The notes under the pieces were generated by a model that made no database searches, was not told the DNA's origin, and saw only the letters and a program-made list of their open reading frames with translations. The position numbers and the translations under genes are program-made. Shown one piece after another: positions 44,731-56,589 of a stretch of DNA of 64,000 nt. Origin of the DNA: Phlegmacium glaucopus (taxonomy: Eukaryota; Basidiomycota; Agaricomycetes; Agaricales; Cortinariaceae); assembly GCA_015039465.1 (NCBI GenBank), contig MU130570.1, forward strand, positions 1 to 64,000, read 5' to 3'. Numbering within the stretch: position 1 is the stretch's first letter; the number at the start of each line of letters is the position of its first letter.

Positions 44731-45063
44731 TTAAGCTTCTTTTTTTCTTCTTTCAGAGTCCTCTGCCCTGAAGACTAGCGCTAGTAGCGCTGCATACGGC
44801 ATCCAGCCCGGCAGCATGATTCTTTTTCGAAGTTGGGGTGAATTGGCCGTCTTTTGACCATGGATTTCTTCTACCAGCCAATTTGGGGATAATACTCTGA
44901 CATTTTTGCACGCAACCAACCCTTTTTGTAGAAAGCTTGGCGAGCGCAAGCTACTTATTGTCCGAGATATCGACGATGTGGCTTTCATCTGGTCCATCTT
45001 CGCTTGGCTTTTCACCGATTCAGTTAGGTCGATCATCTCGGGGTTATTACGACTTTGGCGCAT
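44731..45063 (-). CDS. Unrecognised small ORF between PRS and chitin deacetylase
   Basis: The 110-residue frame (ISRTISSLRSPSFLQKG...LLALVFRAEDSERRKKEA) resembles a small protein with a presequence-like N-terminus and one hydrophobic stretch. On the same strand, 44620-44510 also looks coding (NPSPVESLPTKEKLEAKLW) and ends at a donor-like GTATAG, so the two may be exons of one gene. An overlapping plus-strand frame (44354-44734) seems less likely. No family is recognised. Confidence 0.35.
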   Translation of the reverse strand: MRQSRNNPEMIDLTESVKSQAKMDQMKATSSISRTISSLRSPSFLQKGLVACKNVRVLSPNWLVEEIHGQKTANSPQLRKRIMLPGWMPYAALLALVFRAEDSERRKKEA

Positions 45064-45142
45064 ATAAGAGATGGCGGAAGGTTCCCTGCCATGTTGAAAC
45101 TTCCTTGAACGGTGCTCATCTTGGCCCTTTCCACCGTAAAGA

Positions 45143-46534
45143 ATGCTTCCTCTAGTTGCTGTGGTGCTCTCTGTTGCGTTATTCAGCTTGGGAATCTCTG
45201 CTGCTCCCTCAGTTGAGCGCAGAGCAAGAGCTCAGGTCGTAACGCGATGCACAGTTCCAAACACTGTTGCTCTTACCTTTGTGAGCATTTAAAAAAACTG
45301 GTTGTTCATTCTAATAATACTTTTCAGGACGACGGACCATATATCTATCTGTACGGTGCTGCTTCTCTTCTGTTACCAAATGATAACTGACTGCGATGAT
45401 CCAGAACTGACATTGTTAATACGCTTGGGGCTGCCGGAGTTAAGGCAACTTTCTTCTTCAGTATGTCCGATAACTTATCTTCAATCTGATCTTTCACTGA
45501 TTTCATTCTTGTAGACGGCAACAATTGTGAGTTGATCACGGTGTCTGCGCGTCATTGAATATGCTGAAAGATTGATATATAGACGACTGTATCTACGATG
45601 TTGGTCCTGCCAACGGAGTAAAGTATGCATACGATCATGGACACCAAGTTGCTTCCCACACATGGGCGCACAAAGATCTGACAACACTCACTTGGGATCA
45701 AAGTGAAAGATATCTTTTTATGCTCCTGTTATTTTTCTTACACTGTCTCGTTGCTAAATCAATGTAGTCCATGATGAAATGTGGCGGGTTGAACGTAAGA
45801 TTTCTGTCTATCTGATATCCCCCAACTACTCAATTTTTGTGCACCCATCTTTAGAGGCTCTGGTAAAAATCACGGGTGCTTATCCAGCTTTTATGAGGCC
45901 CCGTAAGGATGAACTTTAAATCCTGACAGCCCCGTACTTATGCCTAATCCCAGCTTATGGGAATTATAATGACTTGGTGCTGGATGCCTCTGGAATCCGG
46001 GGACAAACTGTAACAATCTGGGATTTTGAGTACGCTGATATATTTATTTTATTTTATTCTCATGTTGACCTCCGACCATCCCTCTCCAGCTCCCAGGACT
46101 CCCTGGGCGCCAGTCCTCAAACGTCCAAGAATCTATACGACCAAATCATTAGTCAGAGGCCAAGCACGATTCTGCCGCTCAATCATGAAACGATTGGTAG
46201 GAACATTACCCAGTTCAAATTATTCTCAGAAGTATAATCTCTCTTTCCTTTCCTTATCAATAGAAACCACTGCGTGAGTGACCTTTGATGACATTTGGAC
46301 AAGCCTTTTTTTGAAAAAAAGAAACAATCTCCGAATAGACATCAAGTTGCTCAATACGCCATTCAGCATCTAAAAAGTGCCGGCTACAATCTCGTAACCC
46401 TTGCGGAATGTCTTGGGCAGGCACCTTACCAAAGTGTGGTCGCTCCGGGAACTCGCGATGTCAGTGAAAACGGTGTATTTTGTTTTATTGACGCATTCTC
46501 ATCCTACCCCTTGTAGTCTTCATGGCATTGTTAA
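45143..46534 (+). CDS. Chitin deacetylase (CE4 polysaccharide deacetylase)
   Basis: A secreted enzyme that removes acetyl groups from chitin in the wall. ATG 45143 begins a signal peptide (MLPLVAVVLSVALFSLGISA). The NodB domain is split over many small exons: TFDDGP across the first intron, then VNTLGAAGVKATFF, HQVASHTWAHKDLTTLTWDQ with the metal-binding HTWAH, FHDEMWRVE, KITGAYPAFMRP and PAYGNYND. Later come YDQIISQRPSTILPLNHET and QHLKSAGYNLVTLAECLG, ending SSWHC at 46534. At least nine introns. No chitin-binding module is seen. Confidence 0.92.
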
Positions 46535-47096
46535 GAACTTTCACGAAACATTGACGTATAATTCTCGGCCCGCTGACGAGAAATGGACATTAGGGTATTA
46601 CTAGTAGCAAACTAGTAGGGGTTGCCTGTACCCGCAACCAGTTTTTTGTTGTTGTGGGATCATCTGATGTTTGGTAATGAATTTGGACTTTCGCACTGAG
46701 CAAGGGAATTGTAAAGACGTTCCGGACGTGCGCGTGAATCGTGAGGCTATATACCGTGATTAGGGCTGCCAACCGGAGCCGTCTGACGTGGTGTTCGCTG
46801 ACTGAAAGCCGAAAGTCAGGTCTCGGGCTTTCCGACCCCGTACAGATTATAAGTATTTACACGGGGGACTGAAGGTGCATAGTTGCTCGCCGAAATCCCT
46901 GCAACTCGAAGATCGGATTCTCAAAACAACAAGAGAAATTGAGCGCGACTCCATGTCTAGGCCCATCGAATGCTCCCGCAGTCCGTCATTATAGGGGTCT
47001 TCACCGAGTTATGATTCAGGCTGACGTTCGAGACAGAAAAAGAAACATTGCTTCGCTGGTCAGCCTCAACCGAATGACAGATCAATATTCTTCTAA
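46535..47096. promoter_or_regulatory. Intergenic region between two secreted-enzyme genes
   Basis: 560 bases with no ORF above 60 codons that looks real. It should hold the 3' end of the chitin deacetylase gene and the promoter of the PL14-like gene. No clear TATA box or known motif was found. Confidence 0.35.
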
Positions 47097-48801
47097 ATGG
47101 CCTTGATGGCCCTCTTTTGCCTTTTGTCACTGGGTGATCTTCATGGAATCCTAGCAGCGCCAGCGTTCTCTAAAATTTCTGCCATTTCAATGGTGAGCCT
47201 GTCTAGAAGATGCGGGCCATCCCAGATGACAAGCTTGTCGACCGCTGGGGCTGGATCGCTTTCCCCGCCTCCTGAAATCCGTCAGGTGAATCCACACGCT
47301 AAGGAAAACCAATATGCCTTCTCAGTTGCCATGCCTTCTACCATGTCCCCGCTCACACTGCCAGTGACGACAGTAACTGTCAAAACAGAGGAGACAACAA
47401 CGATCACCTTGTCACCTATTGCGACCACAGTAACTGCATTCATTACAATCCCTGCATCACCAAACACGACCTCTGCCTCTCCATCTCCGATGCCTACGCC
47501 CAGCCTCGGACCAGCAAAGGCCATATGGGTATCACCAGCCAAGATGGACGATCTCACCCCTTTCGGTGTATCCCATTTTCCTGATGGAGGAAAGAATCTT
47601 CAAATCGTGACCGAAAATCCTGCAAAAGCCAATGTTATCCCGATGGACGGTTCCAACGCTGCCTCCACAAAATCAGACGATTCAGTTTCCATCCTCCAAC
47701 TTTTCTTCCCAGCAGGTTCCATCGACCCAGCGCAGGAACCCCAAGGAGGAGCTGAATTCTATGCATCTCCACTCGATATCTCAGACGCTCAGAATGTGAC
47801 GTTGATGTATAGCGTCTTCTTCCCCGCAGACTTTGATTGGGTGCTTGCCGGGAAGCTGCCTGGTTTGTATGGCGGTCACACAAGGTGCTCGGGAGGTAAC
47901 CCAGCCGTTGATTGTTTCAGTACACGTTTGATGTGGAGAAAGAAAGGGGCTGGAGAACTCTATCTGGTACGCTGAATCCTTTTTTTTCCAACCAGGTGGC
48001 GAGATATTTATGGATGACCGATAGTATGCACCGAAAGAAAAACAAACAGAGGCCCTTTGCTCAGATCCTGAATCGATTTGTGATGCTGCATATGGTTTAT
48101 CTATTGGCAGAGGGTCCTTTACATGGGCCGCAGGCGATTGGACAAGGGTTCAGCAGACCGTCGTCCTGAACACCCCTGGGATGCAGGATGGGAGCTTCAC
48201 ATTAGACATAAACGGACGGAGAGTAATTGACCGTGCTGATGTCTTGTATCGTGATGAACTTGCTGACGATTCGGGGGATGATGAATCGCGAACCCCTTCC
48301 CCGAAAAAAGCGGCTACGTCGACTAAACGGGCCAAGCCGACACCGACACCGACACCGACTTCTGGTTCGACAAAGGACGAAGGCCTTCTGGGACCGATTC
48401 TAGGTGGTTTACTTCAAGGGCTCGGGCTACGAGACCTAGGGAAAGATAAGTCGGCGGTTAGCATCTCAGTAACTGCAGATTCTGCACCAACGAGCAAGAG
48501 AGGGTTCCAACCTACTATTACCATCAGTTCACCTCAACACACGTTCAACAATCCCCAACCGGCCCCAACAGCGACGGCCGCTCCAGACACTGTTTCCTCC
48601 CGGTCATCGAGTGATGCAGAAGTCGGATTCATTGGGATCTTCTTCAGGTGGGTTTTCTATATCCTCTTATGCCTGAACCGCTAACTTACAAAATGCGAAT
48701 ATTATTTCAGTACATTTTTCGGAGGACACAGTGATAAGTATGCGACACCTCGTGATCAGTACATATGGTTCAAGGATTTTGCATTGGCATACAACTCGTA
48801 A
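47097..48801 (+). CDS. Secreted PL14-like polysaccharide lyase
   Basis: ATG 47097 starts a signal peptide (MALMALFCLLSLGDLHGILA). A Ser/Thr/Pro-rich linker of about 90 residues follows, then the catalytic-type domain: VTLMYSVFFPADFDWVLAGK, LPGLYGGHTRCSGGNPAVDC, FSTRLMWRKKGAGELYL, then after an intron at about 47967-48023 APKEKQTEALCSDPES-like sequence, YGLSIGRGSFTWAAGDWTRV and GSFTLDINGRRVIDR. These motifs match the PL14 alginate/glucuronan-lyase-like proteins of Agaricomycetes. A long low-complexity insert (TPTPTPTSG...) precedes the last short exon, which ends FGGHSDKYATPRDQYIWFKD. Substrate unknown. Confidence 0.78.
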
Positions 48802-49092
48802 GGATCGTGCAGGCAAGAAGAGTTAATGGATTGGCCTGAAACGTACAGTCCGCTGTAGCCAAAATTTCAGTTCTTTGTCATTCACGGGAAGTATGGATAC
48901 GCACTTGTCGGTAAGGGCTATCAGCTACATAAATGAGTCCAGAGGAAGGGAGGAAGGGTATCTAATTCTAAACGACTCCCAAAGAAAGTTTAAGCGGATA
49001 TTAGGTAGTAGGTGGGCGTCAGAAGAGGGTCATGATGGTCATATCAGGGTTTACAGGCTTTAAACCATACAAAGGGTAGTAGTGTATTAATG

Positions 49093-51007
49093 TCACATTC
49101 TCATGCGGACTTTCCCTCCGAGGGCAGAAACAATTTCGAAACACAGGACGAGCAGCAGCTGTCCAATAAGGTCCATCAATGCCGAATGAATAGGAAGCGC
49201 ATACATATCTGGATCGCAATCCTTGGACCAGAGATAATTGGTGAGAAGACGGGCAATGACCAGTGATGCGAATACCTATTCAATAATTAGCAGAAAATTC
49301 AACTTGGTCCATGCAAGGACTCACAGCACAACAAAAAAACACAATCGAGAAGGCAACAAACAGAAATGGAAGATTGAGCCAGCCGAGGGTGTCTAGAATC
49401 GAGAGGAATATGATCTCAACAGGGATGGTTATGATGAGAAGTGTAAGCGTGGCAAGACGTGGACTTGGTTCCGGATTCTTGGATGGATTCGAATAAGTAG
49501 GAAGACCGTAGTGGAGAAGGCGTGCAGCTGCATGTAAAGATGTAGATAGTCTTGAGACGAGAATAGAACCTGCAGCCCCTGGAAGGCCTATGAGGAGTTT
49601 TAAGATGAAGGCCTTCAAAATGGAGAGGCTGTTAGAAACATACCACTAATAACCACTGCAAGGAGGGCGAAGCCCTCATACCGACTGACAAACATATCTA
49701 GCACAATCCCAGTCCCACTACTAATCAACATGGCGCCAAATAAAGGCGGCCAGCCTTCTTTCAGCAAAGGGCGAACGTGTTTGTTCTTCAATGTAAACAC
49801 GAAGCAAATGATGGCACAACATAGAACAAGGATGCCAACGAAGAAGGGAAGTGGTGTTTCGATAAAAGGTATTAAAAGAGTGGAGACGAGACCAAGCAGG
49901 ACAAGTGTGAAGAGGTCACCAAGACAAGAAGCAACAGCAGGAACGATATTGTCTGGGTCCCGGTTGTATTTTTGGCAAATAACGACAAGAGTGCACATAA
50001 AAGAACCGAGGAATATGCCTGAGAGAGAAGCGGCCGTCATCGTGGTAGCTGCAACCATGATTAACCTAATAGACAAGAATGAGGACTCTACAGTGACACA
50101 GGGAGGAACCACGCACGTTTTAAGCCCAGATTTCCGACCTTCGTCGATGATAGTGAGCGGATGAGCCATTGATCTATGATGTAAAGAATAAGTTAAGAAA
50201 TTACGAAGAGGGTGGCTAGTCGAGTTCGTTGCGCCAGTTGAACGTAGAGACATTGATGAAGGCGGAGACGCTGAGCTGGGAGGAAATCCAATTCGTGGCA
50301 CAAAGCGGCCCAGAACAAGAGCGATACAGGCAGAAATGAAGGAAACGGACACTGTTTGAACTTGGAGCAGCGCCAAACTGCCGATGATCATGGAGCGCCG
50401 AACCATGGGATCATCGAATTCTCCAACGTTGGCAGCCGTCGCAAGGCGTGCTGAAAGGTTCATTTCTAGATTCCCATTGAGATTTAAAACGACTGGGATG
50501 ATCATGATTAACTGGTCAACTTCTCGCATGGCCCGCCAGTGCTAATAGATAGTTTTGTGTCAGAATCGAAGCGTGATGAAAGAAAATGGTGTCGTCTCAC
50601 CGATACTCTGTCCAACAACTTTCCAGTAAACGAAAGACTTATGGTTGTCATGAAAAGCGTGGGTGCACTCTGAGCGATTTAATTTAGTTGCTGGGAAGGA
50701 AAACTGTGGTTGCTGAACAGACCTCAATGACGATGCTCTTTATCTGAGGCCACAGTTTTGCAAGTGGTGGTTTGGACCGTTCACGACGATAAGTGCTCGC
50801 AACATTCCCGGTGAGAAGTCCTCTGTTTCCATCGTCGTCTGAAACGCTATCGTCGTCGTCTGAGTCGATTTCTGTCGCAAACGGGGTGCCTTCATGGTCT
50901 CGCGATTGAATATGATTCATACCAATCATCTCCATGTCGTCGTCTTCGATGGATTCATGCCCAGACAGATTTGGATTAGAGGGTAGAACAGAATCTGTCA
51001 GAGACAA
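49093..51007 (-). CDS. SLC41/MgtE-family magnesium transporter
   Basis: A membrane transporter for Mg2+. ATG 51007 begins an acidic cytosolic N-terminus (IEDDDMEMIGMNH, EIDSDDDDSVSDDDG). After introns come APTLFMTT-type sequence and the family signature LNLNGNLEMNLSARLATAAN. Two MgtE-like blocks follow: one with SIRLIMVAATTMTAASLSGI and NIVPAVASCLGDLFTLVLLG, and the second with VISGMFLTASPF, PGAAGSILVSRLSTSLH. About ten membrane segments are seen. The last exon ends CFEIVSALGGKVRMRM (stop 49093). It is divergent from ADA3. Confidence 0.9.
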
Positions 51008-51446
51008 TATACGGCTGGGTGTACTGATGGTAGTGACTTGAAAGTGTTATTACCGTAAGTAATTTGATCATTTTCTCAATTTGGCCCTACAACACTGGCG
51101 GGATTGTCGAGGTGACAATTGAACATGTACTCTTATACTCTACATACATACTCCCAATATTAATGGCTCAGCGCTCAACTATATGTGGTCTAACTTGAAT
51201 GTTCACAGTAAATGTTAATGCTAATGTTTTCTCACGTGACGCGGCCCACTTATCGGGCCCGTGATCAGCACGGAAGCTTTGTTCGCACCTTGTTCCCGAC
51301 CTCAAATAACGACCACCGAATAGTTGACGTTGACAAGAAAGGCCATCTAGGCCAGCTTTTGTATCATCTCTATTCGACGTTGAACTGCAATTTAATTGCG
51401 GTGCAAAATCAAAGCGCGAAGGTCGTCGACCGCGGCACTCCACGAC
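51008..51446. promoter_or_regulatory. Divergent promoter region, SLC41 / Ada3
   Basis: About 440 bases separate the two start codons, so the promoters of the Mg2+ transporter (-) and ADA3 (+) must share this DNA. No clear TATA element or known binding site was recognised. Confidence 0.5.
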
Positions 51447-53872
51447 ATGGCTACCAAATTGTCTTCGTTTTCGCCGCATCCTCCAATCCTATCTCCTTTG
51501 CTCAAGAAGGCTCCTGATGCGGTACCTCCGACGGATGAACTTGAACAACTTCACGCGGAGCTTAGGCTGGCCAAGCAGAAAGCTATCGAACGGAGCAAAA
51601 AAGCGAACGATGATCTCAAGACCATTGAGGAATCTATCCGTCGAATGACAGAAAGGGAAAAGGGAAAATTCAAAGCAATTGATAAAATAAAGCGCGAACG
51701 TGACTGTACGTATATGCTGCTAATAAAATATTTTGAAAAATCTCTGACCTTTGGAATCGAATGCTTGACATACTTCCACCTGTTGTTTCGCCAAATGTTG
51801 GCCACCTCATTGATATATTCACCGTATATCAAAAAAATTGATGGACGAAACTGGCCAAAATGACATCTGTATCGGCTTTGTGGCGTCGTAAATACCCTTG
51901 TCGTTGACTCTCTCCCCGTGCTATATCTATGCAGATACTCCTCTTCCCGATGCCCCCGAGTCCAAAAGTTCAACCCCGTTTCACGGGCAATCATCAAAAC
52001 CGCGTATTCACTCTCATCCAACCAACGCTTTACCTAGCTCGTCTTCAAGATCGTCACTAGACCCTCGTCGATCGTGAGCCTTCTTCTCTCATACATATAC
52101 AATTTGATGTTTACAAGACCCCCAAAGTGCCGCTGACGAACTGAAAAAGAAAAAAAAGAAGCGGAAACGAGAAGGTGGCGACAGTGACATTGAACCAGGT
52201 ATATCAGGATTTGCCACTGTATATTCCTCGGTATCTCATCTTTACTTTATTAGAAGCACAAAGACCTCGAAAACTATCGCCACCCGTAATTGTCCAACCT
52301 CCAAAAGCTCAAAAATCTACTATCTCTGCTAATGTGTCACACAAGGTTTCTTTTTTCTCGTTCTCTACCGTCCGATCATCATGTTAACTCGTCGTTCATC
52401 CGCTCATTTGCAGACATCGAATGGTCCCGACTTCTCTATCCCTCCAGCTCAACAACTCCTGCCACCTCGGCCACCGATACCACCACCACCAATAGCCGGG
52501 CCTAGCAAACCGTCAGAAGTCATGGAAGATTTCAGCAGATTAAAACAACCGTCTCAAACCGTCATAACAACGTTTTACAGCAGTATAGAACCCTTTATGC
52601 GTAATATCAAGGAAGAAGATGTTGGATTTCTAGAATACACAGGCGATGAAGTTGAGCCGTATGTGATGCCCAAACTCGGGAGGCACTACTTGGAGGTTTG
52701 GGAAGATCAAGATATGGGACTGTTACCACCTCTTATGCTTGGCGAACCACCAGTTGCCCCTCCGTCCGCTTTCTCTGCTCCGACCCCCAAGTGGGACTCA
52801 TCAACTCTCACCGAGGCCGACCTGCTGACCGAGGATAAAGGTCATGGACCTCTGACTGAAAGAGTAATCAGTGCATTGTTGCCGATCCCAGATCTTGCTG
52901 TTTGGAAAGGTGTGAAAGCTGCTGAAGACGCGATGGAAGGTCGGCCTGGTGGAAGTGGCGCTGCCGCTGCGAGACGGGAACGGTTAAATGTAACGGATTT
53001 GGAAGGGAGAATACGAGACACTATGCGGTATCACGGCTTGCTTAATTTCGTGGTAAGTATAAGAACTACCTTTCTCGCCGCCGCTTTGATTATTGCCCTT
53101 CATTCACATCGTCTTCTAATTCTGGTTCTCATTATCTCATTACCTTCTTTTTCAGCCTGATTTCAGTGAAAGAGTGGACGATCCTATAGCGACAGCTCTT
53201 CGAGAAGCGCAAAGAGAACTACGAAAAGTTGTCGCCACCAATAAAGCCAGGAAAGCCCGCCTTATATCTATTGCATGCGATAGACTTGGATACCAAGAAT
53301 ACCTCGAAGTCCGAGACTCTATCGACAAGAATATCACCACCTTGTATCATAAATTGCAGAAGAAGGACGTACCCAAGGTATCCAAGAAGAAGAAAAAGCC
53401 ACTACAAGGAGCGGCTGCCGCCGCCGCCGCGGGCAGTAGTGGGACAGGAGCGGGGGAAGAAGCCGCAGTTCTACCACAGTGTCCTGCAGCGGTTGGTCTG
53501 ACACAAGACGACGAAAATCACTTAGCAGTGAATGAGCAGCTTAAGCAACTCGTCGAGACCCGGAAACATTGGGTGGATACCGTTGGAGCCGTTTTCGATG
53601 CCAAGGAGTTGGAGATGCCTGGAAGGTTGTATGGGCTTCCGAAGCGAAGTGTGTTTGAAGGGGTCGAGGAAGAAGTGCAAGCCATGCTGGCAGCTCCATT
53701 GGTTGATGCCACTGATTTTAATTCAAGTGTCAATGGCTCGTCATTGGGGAAGGGTGGACGAAATCAAAGCAGTTCTTCAAAGATGAACAACAACGTCAAT
53801 TATGGCGGCGTCAACCTCAGTAACGGGAAAGGGAAGGAGAGAGCCAGGAATGATGCCATGGATATTGGATAA
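51447..53872 (+). CDS. Ada3/Ngg1, SAGA acetyltransferase subunit
   Basis: Ada3 links Gcn5 and Ada2 in the nuclear SAGA/ADA histone-acetylation complexes. ATG 51447 (MATKLSSFSPHPP) opens a coiled-coil-like exon (ELEQLHAELRLAKQKAIERS). A rather long intron of about 230 bases follows, then small exons, a Pro-rich part (PPRPPIPPPPIAGPS) and a conserved middle (LKQPSQTVITTFYSSIEPFM). The C-terminal Ada3 domain is in the last exon: DDPIATALREAQRELRKVVA, NKARKARLISIACDRLGYQE, YLEVRDSIDKNITTLYHKLQ, then NEQLKQLVETRKHWVDTVGA and PGRLYGLPKRSV. Stop at 53872. The start is supported by the position of the first in-frame Met in the exon. Confidence 0.92.
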
Positions 53873-54167
53873 AACTTGATACCTTTTTCCCGCATTGTTA
53901 TTTCGTAATTTCGTAATCCACATTGGAGTCCTTTTTTCATTATCTTATTATTTTTTTTGCTCTCGTTTTTATAAGTCGTTTTTCTCCTTCCCTTTCAGTC
54001 TGCTTTCATGTTTGCAATTGCTCTGTACATACATTGCACCGGTCTATCTAGGAAATCATAGTCCCCATTATCCTCTTTGCCATTGCCAACCTCTCTTGTG
54101 CCCAAACGAATCAGATGTGCACCATTCAACTCGGGTTGTGAGATCGGCTATCCATAGGCATGCCATG
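53873..54167. other. Convergent 3' region, ADA3 / RPA34
   Basis: About 295 bases between the stop codons of two convergent genes. T-rich tracts and the frame 53895-54302 (+) are not believed to be coding. It contains the 3' untranslated ends. Confidence 0.5.
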
Positions 54168-55167
54168 TTACCCTCGAGTCTTGAACTTTTTGGACTTCTT
54201 CGGAGCTGGAGATTCCGCCGTGTCCGTACCCTCGCCTTTCCGTTTCTTTCCCTTTGCTTTCTTCCCTTCAGGCTCCGCTTCTGTGGCTGTGGACGGCTTT
54301 AGAGGCGTCTCCAAATGGATCTCATCAACGACTTTTCCCTTTTTCCTCTTCGTCTTCGGTGGGAGTGTAGGTTGAGGTTCCGGGGTCTCGATATCTACAT
54401 TCATACCCTCATGGGTCTCGGTATCCATTTCGTCGTCGTTGTTCGTAACATTCACAAGGGACCCGTAAGGCATAAATTGATGTTTGAGTACTTCTTTTGG
54501 ATAAGACTGGCGTGGAGGATTTTTATACGGTGGACCTGTCATTTCTGAAGGTTGAGTGCTTGAGGATGATGATGCATAGGGTGTCGGCACCACTGACTGA
54601 GCAGATATCAGCAGGTGATGCGTAAATGGTTTTGGGGCTAAAAGTCGGCTGGGGCGTCAGTGGCATGCCACAAACAAAAACTGTGTTTAGGCGACATACC
54701 AGGATATAATTTTCCTTTCTTCTTTTTGCGAGGTAAAAGGCATGAAAGGCTTTTCAGTTCTTCTCCTCCTATTGGCTGTTCTCCATCATTACCCACAGCC
54801 CAGATATCAAATGTCGTATGTTTGCGTTTTAGGATTCCAACACAAGCGTTCTGAGATGGCGTTGAAGAAGAAGAAGAAATTGGCATATGGAGCTGAACAT
54901 TTTCTAAATATTTAGGTTTCACCTAAACATAAGAAGAAACAAGTATTGAGAGGTGCGGTGGTGGGGTAATAAATAAGATGCAAGCAGCAAACCTACGCTA
55001 TCCGGGATGCGAATCAAGCAAAGTTCAAGATCTTCATCATCATTTATTGTGTCCCAGTCAAATTCACCTGCATCCGCATCTTCTTCTTTTAGGAGGACAG
55101 TGCCTGGTGGAGGAGCAAAAGCCCAGTTAAGGTTGACTCCTTCGTTTTTTGCTTGAACCGAGGACAT
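54168..55167 (-). CDS. Rpa34-like RNA polymerase I subunit
   Basis: RPA34 (A34.5 / PAF49 family) helps RNA polymerase I elongate along rDNA. ATG 55167 gives MSSVQAKNEGVNLNWAFAPP, an acidic stretch and DLELCLIRIPDSV, which matches the family's conserved 'LIRIP' strand. After a 50-70 base intron the next exon starts KPKYLENVQLHMP and ends in a basic run (LPRKKKKGKLYP). The third exon has PPRQSYPKEVLKHQFMPYGS and a long Lys-rich tail (KKSKKFKTRG, stop 54168), typical of the disordered Rpa34 C-terminus. Identification rests on these short motifs and the overall layout. Confidence 0.75.
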
Positions 55168-55360
55168 TGTAAATCATAGGTAGAGGTGAAGGTAGAAAGT
55201 CCTGTTGTTTTGGGAAGTCAAAGCATTCAAAAAATAACATTGGTTATATTAGGAGCGGAAGCAATTGAACAAAGCCCCTTTTCAACTACCCCATACGAAA
55301 CACCATCACGAAACTGAGGCGCGCCCCCAACCAATCACACTAAATTCTTCACGTTGTTAT

Positions 55361-56487
55361 ATGACGGAAATCTGGCTCAAACAATGTCCTATCTGTCTCG
55401 TCGATTTTATACCTCTCAAAGACTTCCGCTTCTTCTCTTGTGGTAAACCTTTTGTTATTCTCCTGAACGGAATTATCTTAAAGACTTGTGTGGAAATATA
55501 TAGGTCATAAATGGTGTTCATCATGTTTGAAGAAACATAAAGGTGACCCTTTATGCGGTGAATGTAGACAACCCAAAGGACAACCTCATCGAATATACCT
55601 TGACTGGGAAGACTTGGTGGATAATCAAGTCGCTTTGGTGGCTGACGGCTTGAACGCGATTAATGTGGAATATTCATCTTCTGATGTTGAGAATTTTAAT
55701 CGTGCAGCTCGGAAACTACGTCAAAATCCTAATACTAATAGCGATCCAGCCGTATTGGTTAGTAAAATTTCTTTGACTACCCCCATCATAAATAGTATAT
55801 GAAATATTCGTTGATAACTCCCCCGACTTCAGAAAGTACTGGATGAAGCATTGAAGCGTCTCGAGGAGCGAGCGGCTCCTTTGGCCGACCGATGTGCAGA
55901 GTACAAAACCCTGAACGAAGCCTTGAATAGACAATTAGAAGACCTTCGGTCACAAAACCAGATTTCGAGGGATAAATATAAAATGGCGAAGCGAAGCCTT
56001 CAGACCGAGAAAGAAGAGACAGAGAGATTGCGTCTCGCATTTGAACGACAGATAACAGCTAATAAGGCAATGATGAAAGGAAAAAACGAAACACAAGCAA
56101 AGCTGGAAGAGCAAGGCAAAGAGGTTAATATCGTTTGCTTTCTTTTTCTCAACTGTAGTATTTTTTATTTCTAACTATCATTGTGCTCTAGATCAAACTT
56201 TTAAAAACAAAACTCAAAGCTCTGTCGAAAAAGCAAACGGTGAAATCGACTCGCAGTGCTGAAGATCCAGATGCATCACTCCTGGTAGAACCTTCTAAGA
56301 CGGTTCGCTTATACCAGTTATCATGTTCATTAGAGATAATTATGTTCTAATTTTAAACCAGGAGTTGGACACGCAGTGTCGACGACTCAAGCGTCGGGTT
56401 GAAGACCGTGTTACCAAACGCACTTCAGACATTGACTCTTCCCGTCCGTTCAAGAAGGTTCTTATCAAACGGTCCGGCCTTCCTTAG
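55361..56487 (+). CDS. RING finger-coiled coil protein
   Basis: ATG 55361 (MTEIWLKQCPICLVDF). A C3HC4 RING is split by an intron (about 55442-55502): CPIC..FFSCG, then HKWCSSCLKKHKGDPLCGEC. A conserved-looking spacer (HRIYLDWEDLVDNQVALVAD) and a long coiled coil (RLEERAAPLADRCAEYKTLN to KLEEQGKE) follow, then Lys-rich exons ending KKVLIKRSGLP (stop 56485-56487). A RING suggests E3 ubiquitin or SUMO ligase activity; the substrate is unknown. The RING-plus-coiled-coil layout recalls the Zip3/RNF212 and Rad18-like groups, but nothing decides between them. Confidence 0.8.
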
Positions 56488-56589
56488 ACCACTTTCCAAT
56501 GAAAACCTCTGCACGTATTAATAGCAAGGACGGAATTAAAGTATGTACTCGAGCATAATGTATAATAAATCTACAATTCGGTCACGCAG

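Noticed and set aside
49730..50164. Plus-strand ORF opposite the Mg2+ transporter
   Set aside because: It is antisense to conserved MgtE-like membrane segments and has no domain of its own.
53895..54302. Plus-strand ORF of 135 residues after ADA3
   Set aside because: It overlaps the well-supported Rpa34-like exon on the other strand and is rich in Phe, Ser and Leu, as expected for a shadow frame.
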